From: Anthonomus grandis grandis
Taxonomy: Eukaryota; Arthropoda; Insecta; Coleoptera; Curculionidae
Length of the DNA stretch: 64,000 nt
Direction of reading: 5' to 3'
NCBI RefSeq assembly: GCF_022605725.1
Contig: NC_065546.1
Span: 42,652,227-42,716,226 of the forward strand
Positions 12,401 through 24,400 of the stretch are shown here, piece by piece. Position numbers and translations under genes: made by a program. Each line of letters opens with the position of its first letter. Positions within the stretch are counted from its first letter, which is position 1. Under the pieces are notes generated by a model. That model saw nothing but the letters and a program-made list of their open reading frames with translations. It was not told the DNA's origin and searched no databases.

Positions 12401-15400
12401 AAGATTTTATTCCACTCCCGTTTGAAAATATCCAAGTTTCATCTAAGAATACCACTTTCCTTAACTTTGATTTTTCATTTTGTGTATATTGTCTTAAAAA
12501 TCCTATTCGTTGGCTCACAATATATGGTAGTTCACACAAATATCTTCTATATCAGTCTTTTTTATAGCGAAAACCTATGCTTTTAATTAATTTTGATAAA
12601 GCAGAAAGTCCATTTTCCAAAGTGTTGCTTTAAAATATCCCTCAGAAATGGCAGCGTTATATTTGTTTTTAGCCGATATAGTTCATAAATCCTATCCCTT
12701 CCATTTTTACACATTCACTTAAATCTTCAGTCTTCGGCTTCTTCCTTTTACACTTTTTTTCCTTCTTGGGAATAAGATTGTTCTTGTTTTCATATACAAC
12801 CTTTTGCACCATTCTTATTACACGCGCACATTCTTATTCTTATTCTCACTAATTACAAGCGCTTTAGCTACTTCTTCTTGTACATTCTTAGGCAACCCTT
12901 TATTTTCTTTTTCGTTCTTGAAGTAATTAATAACATTAAGTGCCATTTTTTTGGCTTTAGGATTTAGAAATCCACAAAAAGGCTTTTTCTTTTCCATAAT
13001 TTGAAATTTAAATTATCTTGTGACAAATAATGTCATCCGTCAATCGAAACGAGACAGGCATGTTTTTTATGAAAGTAATTGTTTTAGAACCACTGACATT
13101 TATCATTTTATCTTCTTTTGATACATTAACGCTGCATATATCTGTTTCGTTTATCTGACGCGTTGTAGTTAAAAAACGTTGTTGCGCAAATTGAAATGAA
13201 ACGTAACTACAAAAGTTTGTCGTTGATAATCCGATACACCCGCACGATAAGAGCGATTTTGACTATATAAGCATTTTTTATTTCGGATACTTTTCCCTAA
13301 AGCCCAGGGTTTTCGCAAAAAAATCGACTACAAAAAAATTTTGAGTTTTCCAAAAAAGTACGAGAGGAGGGATCGCAACTTTTTGTTTTTGGGCTTTGTA
13401 TAAAGAACACTAACTTTTGGCAAGGTATCCAGATTTCGCCAATTTTTACCGAAATTGACACTTTTCAGATGACAGATTAACTGTACTATTAACAGTTTTA
13501 AAGATATTTCACTTTTTTACTATATGAGTTATTTTGACTATGTGAACTTAAGCAACTTCAGCATTAGTTCAAAAAAGCTCTATATTTTATGAATTAATTA
13601 GAGGTATTTAGGTGGACGTTTCTACTAATTATTTGTTCATCCTCAACACATATTCTTACCGTTGAACTTAGCTTAGAAGGCTCAATATCGCTCAGTAAAA
13701 TCTGCTTATCGACCGAAAAGTCGAACTCTTGCTGTTGCGTCGGTACCGCCGGTTCTTCTTCATTGTAAATCGTATCTAACATAGCAATTATTTCCTTGTA
13801 TATTTCCATCCTGAAAAATAAACAACTTTAAGTATTTCATGACGAAAAAAGAGCCCCTATAATTTATACCGTCTATGGTACATATTTAACCCATCCTGAT
13901 CCCCGCCGATTTCGTCGCTTTTAAAATAACTTTCCGCGATCTTTTCCGGGTCGATTTTCTTGCCGCAGTGCACGCACAACTCTATTACCGCCTTATAAGC
14001 CTTTAGGGCGGTAAACTGTTTACAAACTTCCGGTAAATTCACGTTGGGCGCGATATTTTTGCACAACTGTAACGCCGTCACTAACATTTCCTCTTTTTCG
14101 TCGGTGTTTTGAACAGATCTGGTGGATTTCAGCAATTCGTTCGCCTTGAAAAACAAAAAGAAAAAAAATTAAATACAGAGTTCCCAAATTCGAAGTTTTG
14201 GTAGGGCAACTTTAAAAAATGTTAATACTTCCTCAAATATCTTGGAAAAACAAACAGAATGGACCCATCAGTAATTTTAATATCAGTTAGAATATTAAAA
14301 GCAAATAAATTATGTAAAATATCTGGGTTTCACTAAGAAAAAAAGTAAATGGTGATCTAAGAGAACCGAAACGTCTTTGAATACTCAGCTGACTCTCTCT
14401 CTCTCTCTGACTCATCTATAAAAAAAAACTTAGCAGCTTTCATTTGAAACTCGAATCGTCGCATGACTTTTCAAAATATTAAGATTTTTCTAAGTCTTTG
14501 ACAATATCAAATTTTTTTCAAACCATTGAAAAACTACTCAATAACTCCAAAACTGTTGCGACTTACAAGGACTATTGTAAGAACCTTTTTCGTAAAGAAC
14601 CTCATTAGCTTTCACATAGAACCAAAATCTATAAAATCGTTGCATTCGTTCTCAAAATGTTAAGATTTTTATAAAGCCTTTAACAGAATCAAGATTTTTT
14701 TAATCCGTTGAAAAGCTACTCAATGACTCCAAAACACTTGTATTTACAAGTAAACTTCTAAGGACCTTTTTGCTAAAGACACTGATCAGCTATCATATAT
14801 AACCAAAGTTAGAAAACCGTCGCATGACTTAGCATATTAAGATTTTTCTAAAGCCTTTGACAATATCAAGACTATTTCAATCCATTGAAAAACTGTTCAA
14901 TAACTGTATTTTCAAATAAATTTGCATATAAGTTTTTGTGAAAGAAGTTCATTAGATTTCATATGAAACTAAAATCAATAAAATCGTTACATATGAAACC
15001 AAAATTAATAAAATCGTAATATGATTTTGCAAAAGATTAAGATTTATGAACAGTATTACCTTAGAGAATGCAGCATCTTCAGGCCTATATAAGTGAGGAC
15101 AAACTTCCATCAGTTTATTGCTGATAGAATCCACAGAAGCGTTGTCTCCTAAATAACTATCTACTAGCGTATTTATTAAAATAGAGCAAACGTCCTGCCT
15201 GTAAAGGAACAATTCCTTAAAAGTCGTTCCCTGCAGAATTTGCTGTTGGTTTTCCGGGAGTGAACCTAAAAAAGAAATATTTCCTTATAAAAAGGAGAAG
15301 CCTTGAAGATCATTCGAAATCAAAGATTCGAAAAGTTATTTTTAACTTCCTAATCACTCACCAAGCAAATCGTGAAACTGATGGTCGCACAAAATCCTCC

Positions 15401-18400
15401 ACAATCCCATAATTTGACAACAATGACAGACGAAAGTCTTTAAGGCGTCCAAGGATTGTCTCTCCTCGAGCTGGGCATCTTGAACAGTAATATTCATTGA
15501 ATTCTGATTAAGAACTGTGGAGTTAAAGATGGTATTCTGCTGAACTGGCGCATAATTCGTACATAAAGAGGTAGATAGTTGAGTGTTATGGCAAAGAAAA
15601 TTGTGCAGCGCATTGAGGTTCGTTTGGATTTGAACACATTCTTCCGCCGTTACTGTACTGGCATGCTACAACAACAACAACAACAACAAAATCATTAATA
15701 AACCCAAAAAAAGACTATTACTACGCTTACCAATAAAGTTTTTCCGTCAGGGCATAAGCATTCCACGCAAGGCCTATTCCATACCGGCCTTAAAATTCGT
15801 GATAAATACAAATAAAGTCCATTATGTTTGGCTGAAAAGGTGATTAAGCTGCTGGGATCAAAGGGCTGTTGTCCCATCGTCTGTTGATATCCGGGAGAAT
15901 AGGGCTGTAGGGCCCCTTGTTGGCTGTACGAGTTTGGCTGGTAGGGCCCCGCCGGGGTGGAAATGATGTTGGGGTTGAAGAACGAGCTGCCCGAAACTAA
16001 ACATTTACGTGTTATGTGTATTATTTTTATAAGGTTGTCAAAAGAAATAATTTATTTGGCTTGAAATAACTTTGTCCTTTGGAAGCCAGTACGAAAACAT
16101 TTGATGACGTATTGTAAAATATTGAAATTCCTGCAGAATGATCTTTGACTCTGGGTGTTGTATACGCACGCCATGCTTATTATCTTCCCAGGAATAAAGG
16201 AAGTTAGTATGCCAAATTTCGTATTGTTCCATTTCCGTACTTCTTAAATTATAACAAGTTTTCACATTTATATTTACGAGGCAGTCGAGTCAGGGATTTA
16301 CCAGGATCCCAACTGCCTGGAATTCTGAACAAAAATTATTTACTCCAGGCAACGAACTAATGAGTTACTCATTTTATTGGGTATTACTTCACTTATATCA
16401 AAAATCAATTTAGCAAATACTATCTCACATGCTCAAAAATTGAAAAGAAGAAGAAAATAGACTTATTCACGTATTTAAAATATGAACATAAATCTTTAAT
16501 GATACTATACTTTAATTTAAGTTTAATAAGTTTTAAATACAATAATTTACTTGAGGTATAATAGATTTTTTTATATACCTAGGAGCTGAGGTTTAATCTA
16601 TTAATCTCTGAGCTCGTTTCTTCTTTTCAATATCCTACCTAACTTTTTTATGTATATTAAAATTGAAAACGATAAAAACAACGAGAAAACCTACTTTTGT
16701 AATAAAAATACCTAATTTACGTTTCGGTAGTTATAAGATATACAAACCTACCGGCCAAATTACAACTAAACCAACTAGAAATAGACTGGGTAACAAAATA
16801 TAAATTACTCTCGACTGCAATATGAAATGGACAATACACATAGACAACTGCATAGCCAAAGCAGAAAGAGGCATTAATGTAATGAAGAATCTAACTAGAG
16901 TATGGTGAGGGGCAGACCCAAAAATACTGCTTACAGTATACAAGGCAATTGTCAGATATCACCTGAAATATGAAACAATATGCATATGGGCGCTTTTCAG
17001 AATCCACCGGTGGATATACCGGGTCGTATCGGCAGTAACCGAGGCATTTCAGAATTAACCCGGTACAAACCAACCCACCTTTCAAAATTAACCGGTGAAA
17101 TCATCTGGTTGCCACCGACGAAATATCGGATTAACCGGGATTTTAAGCTAGGCTAGAATTCATAACTTAGCTTTGTATTTTTTCTGCCTTAGTTTTTGTA
17201 AATTTATTGTTGCACAACTTTCCTTACAATGGAACTGGGTCGTTTTTGTTTGGTTTTAGGTTTCTTAAATATCAAAACAGTGGCAACCTTTCAATCTTTT
17301 CATGGAAAATGCTACCATTGTTTGTTTGGTTTGCTTTGAAAACATAAACAGAAATCGATAATATTAAAGCTGCTAACTGTCAAACAAAAGTGTTCCCGAA
17401 TGTTTAAGTAACCGAACGGCAACCTGAGATCGACCGAAAAATGTTGGTTAACCGGTTAAATCTGAAAAGTGCCCTATATAAAACATCAAAGGCAAACTGA
17501 AACAGAATAGACAAAATACAGTATCAAGCACTAAGAACGGCCTTAGGATGTATGAAATCAATCACAGTAATGGTACTTCTATCAGAGGCAGCTGAAGCTT
17601 CTATGGAACTCAGAAGAACATGACTAGTAGCAAAGTTTGCAGAGAAAATCATGTCAATATCAAATGATACAATGTGTATGCGAGTGTGTACAGTAATAAA
17701 AGAGGACACAATTATTGGATAAGGCAACCAACACCAGCCATAATAGAAGAGGCCGACCAAATACTATAATATTACAATTAAATCTATAAAGAATCCAAAC
17801 TACCATGCAACAACAATCCAACGATGTAACATCCTCCACAAAACTTTATAATAATACACTGACCCAACTTCAGAATAGACTTAGATGATCTTTATTTGGA
17901 GTTTTAGGTAAAGCTTCGAAATCTAATTGGACCATTTTCATGAAACAAAAAGCAGAATATTCGGAAGAACATTCTTTATAAAATTTGTAAAGGGTCCAAT
18001 TATAAGCAAAAATATGCTTGTTCAGTTCTTCATGAATATCCAATGAAATTAATAACGAATGCCTTCTAGGACAATACTTACATATATTCGTTTGATTAAG
18101 GTTCATCTGGGTGACCTGTGGTTCCCCGCCAAACATAAAAAAAGCCCTAGTGGCCATTTCTGCCACCTCAGCGTTTTCCTCGTTTTCCAAACATGCTAAT
18201 ATCAAACAGGTGGCGCAGGCCTGAGCCTCTCTTTGGATCGTGAAAAACGCTTTTAATGCCGTAGTGTCTTGACCTAGAAAACCATGAATAATTAACCTAC
18301 TTCGGTTAAAATATTCCAACAAACCTCTGCTGTCCTTTAATAGTTGATGCAACAAATCTACGGGACGTAGTTTAACGAATATTTGCACACTATGAGACGT

Positions 18401-21400
18401 TAGAACGACGTATTTCTTTGGGGGTTCCGCGTGTTGCCTTACGACCAAAGGAGGGTCTTCTTGGTCATTCAGGGGGTGGCCCAAGGAATGATCTCTAACC
18501 TAGGCATTAATTGAATTTTAATATGAATAAAGGAGAAGCCTCTTTAGGCGTACCTCCGCCAATGCTAAGGCAGGCCCTTCCAAGTTAACGCTAGTGTAGG
18601 CTTCCATTAAAGAGGAACTGAAGGGAAAAAGGTCAGAGCTCATACACCAAAGTACATCTTTGTCTTTTACTGTGGATATTAGTAACAGGTTACGATCCCT
18701 GAAATATAGATCAGTTCACATGTTTGTAAAATTGAATATACCTTTAAAGAAATTTAAATCATTTATTGTGAAACAAAAAATTACTGACCATTTTCCATTT
18801 ATAATTGACGTTGCAGAAGATTCTCATTTGAATGTGCAAGAACAAATTAAGGAATCTTCTTGAAAATCAAAATGGAGTGTTATGGCACCTATTCTTGACA
18901 TAGCAACTGAACATTTTGTCTCATGTCTAAACAAACACGTTTGCGTTTATTAAGCCATGAGACAAAATTTTCAGACCTCTAAAGCCTGTCATTGGTAAAA
19001 GGTCAACATTAAACACGAAGTGGCATGAAAACACATTTTCAAGACAAAAAAATCCGATTAACTTTGTATACTCTGTGGATGATACTCCATGCAGTGTTAA
19101 AATGGAGACCTCTGATCTTGGCGTCCTAATGGATTTTAAGATTACTTTTTCTAGTCACATACACCAAATTACTTTAAAGGCAATAAAGGTATTGGGATTT
19201 ATCCAAAAGTCTTTGACCGATTTTTCAACATTTACATTTAGGGGGTTATACTATTCTCTAGTACATCCCATTTTGGAATACTGTTCTGTTGTATGGTCTC
19301 CTTCATATCACTGTTATGTCCATCAAATAGAAAGCGTGCAGAATACATTTTTAAGAATTGTAGCTTTCAGGTCTGGTTATCAGAGAGAGGAATATGAATG
19401 AGTGGGTTAGATCAAGAGTGAATTTACATTCTTTGCAAGCAAGAAGAACCCTAATTGACACGTGTTTCTTGCATCGGGTTCAATGCTATCATTGACTGCC
19501 CCCAATTGTTGGCCCTGATTAAGTAAAAAATACCCTCTGGAAATAGACGAAGCGAATGTTTTTTTGTTTCTATCGGACTAGCAATGGCGTCAATGAGCCC
19601 ATTTCACGTTTGGTTTCTAAGGCTAATAGTTTGGCTAATCAGATAAATTTTTTGACTTCAAGCTTATAGGCTTTAAAAGAAATTTAAATAACATTTTGTG
19701 ATACCCACCTTACAACTTGTCTAAATGATTAGTAGTGTTGCAATTTTTATAGTTTATGTAATTTTGAATTTGTATTGATTTTAATTAGTTTGGATACTTG
19801 TTTTAATTCGATTTTTTTTCTGCTTCGGCAGATTTTAATTGATATATGATGGTGTTTTTATATAAAGTGATATGTAGTGTGATATTTTTTACAGGCTTAG
19901 ATGTAATTTATTATATATTTTCTATAATTATAATGTAAATGGATTCCGTTGATAAATAAATAAATACATATATTTAAATCTTCCCAATTTGGCAATAGAA
20001 TTTAAAAAGTATTGTAATAAGTTAACTGAAATTTTGATCAAGCATTGATTATCACAAATCAAAAATAAATAAAAATTTAACGAAGTCGTATATACTTTGA
20101 AAAAACGCTAAACAAAGCTTAGATGAAACAAAGAAGGCCCAAACGATCACCAAAATTAAACCATCAGTTAAAACTGTGATAAATATAGCAAAAAATAATC
20201 CAACCTCTATTCCTGGAGCCATTGAAACAAAAATTATTAAAATATTAAATTCACTTAAAACCTTTTAAATCCCAGGTCAAGATGGATTGAAATCTGATAT
20301 CTTTAAACAATTTTCAGAGTATTTCGCTAAATTCCTTGTATTCTTAATAAATAAAGCTTATTAGAGGGCTATTTCCTAAAGATTAAAAAAAAAAGTCATT
20401 AAACTATTGCATAATAGCGGCTCACAAATAAATGTTGCAATCTATAGATCAATTTCTTTATTGAGTACAATTTGTAACATATTTCAGAAAGTTTTAAAGT
20501 GTAATTTGGCCAAATTCTTAAATAAATAAGACATTTTATACAAAAAAAAATATGGATTTAAAGAGGGAATATCGACCGAGGATGCTTTGGCCAATCTGAC
20601 AGATGGTCTATATTCTTCGCTGAAACAGTTATTCTTATCGATAAAGTTCTAGAAATCAATTTAACTAAAAAAATCAAGTATCCCAGCGTAATTCTCGACC
20701 CAAATTTAAAATGGAATAATCACATTCCATATGTAACCAATAAGTTAAGATCATGCATAAATAAATTTAAAGACCTACCTAGCTTACCAAGCTTAGCGAA
20801 AAATCACAACACAGTAATTTTTTTTATTCAAACATAAATAAAATTGAACTTTGTTGCTCTACATTTGTCGGATAGTGTATATGTATTTAGATGTTTTTAC
20901 ACGGCTTTGATATTTATCAAATATCAAGTAGTCTCTTATGTATACAGATCTTTCTCCTAAATGGTTAGTTGAATAAGGTTAAATCTTAGTTTAATATTAG
21001 TTAAGTTATTATTATTGTCTATGTTTTCAAATTCGATTTACATATACGTTTATAATTTAGAATTGTTGATTTTACTTATTTTATAATCTACCACTGACAA
21101 GATTAACCTTTTGTGGATTTCCTTTATTTATTTTAATCATATATAATTAACCTGTAAAAAAATAACATTATGAATGAATAATTATATTATTATTATTATA
21201 AAAAGAGTGTTTTTGTGAATTCCATTACAGAGACATGAGCCATAACTCTACTTCTAGCGCTCGTATTACATAACATTATGCTCTAACAATCGATTAATTA
21301 TTGCAAAATATTTACCTATATTGGGCCAAATGCACCTCTCTAGGTCTGACAGTAATATTCGCTGAATATCCCGGTGGTAGTCTGACATGTAGCAAAGTTA

Positions 21401-24400
21401 AAGTGTAAGGCCTCTGGTTCGGTTGCTGATTCGATAAGCTGACCACTGACAAATAGAATCTTACTCCTGTCTGAGTCACTGCCACCAAATTGATGTTTCC
21501 TGACTCGGATGATTCTACTGCTGATATGCTGACAATCGGTCGGAAGTTTTGACTGTCCAGAGTTCTAAAATGAAATGGTTATCAAAATAATTTCAATTTC
21601 AAAACAATTAACGTAAGAAAACTGAAACAAAAATATATTTTTTTTTCTAAAAACATTTTTTATAATAAAAATTCTTATGCATACATATTATAAACTTTGC
21701 TTTTCGTCCAAGATGGCGGGCGAGTCAAATTGCGAATCGGAGTATTGTGCTAAAGATGAAAAATTTACAGATTTTCAGTGCTGCGCGAAGAAAAACTGTA
21801 GTATATGCGTATGCATAAACTGTTTCTCTATATTTCACATTAGTTGTGTCAAGCGAATGGGTAAAATGAAACGAACCATTGACGATACAAAAATTGTGTG
21901 CTGCACGCCAGATTGAAAGATTTGGCGGAAAATGACAACGAAACCAAGTGGTTAAAATCGAAAAACAAGAGTTAAACATGGAAATTGAGTACTTTAAAAA
22001 ATTAGTTGATGAAGTGTCAGAGAAGAACAGTATTTTAAAGCAGAACAACGATCTATTAGTTGAAGAAATCTCTAAAGTGAAAAATGGTGAGAACAATAAA
22101 ACTATACATAAACAAACACCAGCTGATGGTGACAACCAGGATATGGCAAACTCGTCAATCCTTATAACGCTGATGGAACCCAGCATAAGATTAGACAAGT
22201 CACCTACTATTGAGGACGGACCGCTACATGCGAGTCATATGCTAAAATGCTTTCAGCCTCTGTGACTCGGCAAAATCGACAACAAAATCTTCAAATCATC
22301 ATCGCCCATTCGTTGGAGTCCGAAAATAAAAAAAAAAGGACAAAAACAAAAACGAAAACGGTACTCCCACTTTCAATGCCATTTTTGTCCATTTAATGAC
22401 GATTGTTGAAACTGTTTAATGACTATTGTTTTTTATCATGAATAAATCTATTGTCCATTGATATTGTCAACTACGCGAATTTCTAGATAGAAAATTACTT
22501 TTGATAATTTATAAGTCACTACTTGAGTTCTTATTAATTTATGATATCTTGATCTGAGTCTGTACAATAATGCATTGGAGCAACTTAATATTATTCAGGA
22601 AACAATTCTATAAATAATATTTTAAAAAAATAGACTACCCTACTGATCTATTATTCTGTCAAGAAAATATTTACAATATTTAAACACCTTGTATAGGAAT
22701 TTTGGGTTCTTTTACTGCAACCAGCAGTGAATTAATGCAGCATACTAAGCATGTTTATATAACTAGATTTAGAACTGGCAATAATCTAATCTTTCCATCA
22801 AGCTATAAAAGAATAAATCAAAAATTTGTTACTTATCTGGCTCCTTAATGTTATAATCCCCTTCCAAATAGTATAAGAAAAAAAATATATAAGAAAATTT
22901 TTACAACTCTAATGAAATATTATGTCAAAGACCATTTCCATCTCTTTATATCATTGTTTCAATTTAAATTAGTGGTTAGGGTATAAATTTGGTATTTAAA
23001 GATGTTAGTATATAAAAAATATGTGTATATACACATATTATTGTATTGAAATTTTTATATTTCTTTGTGTTGGGCTCTTTATGGGCACATATGAATGTTC
23101 ACATCTAGGTGCAACTTTAATGGTAAACTACTTACTTTACTGTATTCATAGCCTGAGAAATCAAACTACTTTGTGAAACCTTTGTCACTCTAGAGAACCC
23201 ATTGCCCTTTTCACCAAGATCACACACTTCAATGGCGCCTTTTTCCGTTAAACTGTACAAAATATTTCTGCTGTTGTCTATACTTATTTGCACAATACTA
23301 TCCTCGTCAGTCAAGGCAGCATTTAGGAAGGAAGGCACCAAAAACGAGAGGGCACTAGTGGATAAATTCACCATTTTACACCGTTTGCCAAACCATCCAC
23401 TCTCAGCCTTAAATATAATGAATAAAAAAATATAAACAAATAAATGTAAAATTTAAAAGTTACTTTACCTGGTAAGAAATTTCAAACAGTGCCCCCTCTT
23501 TACTACCAAAGAATATTCTTCCATTGGAAGTAGCTGCAATGGTTGTAATTGTATTGCCATCAGTTGGCAGTGTAAATACAGGATCTGGTATTAGATGGAT
23601 TTCTTCTTCTCCTGTACCAGCTAAAATGTAATAATACAATAACACCAAATATTTGAGTTGTATTAAATTTTCTCACATTCTGAAAAAGTGAGTCCCAAAA
23701 CAATTACATCTACTGCAGTTGTAAGTATCAGTAAATACTTGATAAAAGCATGGAAGACCCCTGGTTTTGGTTTAACTAAGCCAACACATAAAATGGTCTC
23801 ATTAATTCCATCGAAATATGCTAAGTCAGTGTTTTCTTCATAAGTCCATATGTAAATATCACTGTCCACAGTAAGCCAGGCCCTGTTAATTTCTGGAAAT
23901 AGACCCATCATGCAATGGCATTGTATATCTAATTAAGGGAAGTTAAGGAGCTTTAATTTTTGAAGATAGCTTACATAACATGGCTTTACTATCTCTGACC
24001 TTTATTGTGAGAGACTGTAAAGTAATAAATTATAAGGAATATTTTTGTGATTTTAAAAATGGTGATTTTTTTTCAATTCATAATCATTTGGCTAGCTGAG
24101 AATGGGAGGTTTTATTATCAATAAGACGGCTAATAAAATAGTAACTTTATTTTATGATATAAATTACTACCTAATAGAACAATTCATTCATGAAATGTAA
24201 AGAAATATAAAGCTTCTGCTTTTTGATATCGATTTTCCTCAGAACTTTGCCATTTGATTATACAGAAAAAAGAAGTGTCAAGTTTTAAGAGATCCTTGTT
24301 ATGGACAGTATATTAATAAAATAGAAAATATTATTTCTACAGATACAAAGCAAGAGAGGCTTATTTAATATTGCTTCTAAAATGACATATAATTTCAAGA

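Noticed and set aside
13594..13659. Extension of exon 12 to the stop at 13594 as an alternative gene end
   Set aside because: It would truncate the protein far short of the family length; the GTAAGA donor joins in phase to exon 13, which carries strong family blocks.
17870..18081. Extension of Nup154 exon 7 past NQTNI into CKYCPRRHSLLIS
   Set aside because: A perfect GTAAGT donor at 18081 and exact phase match to exon 8 show that this is intron read-through.
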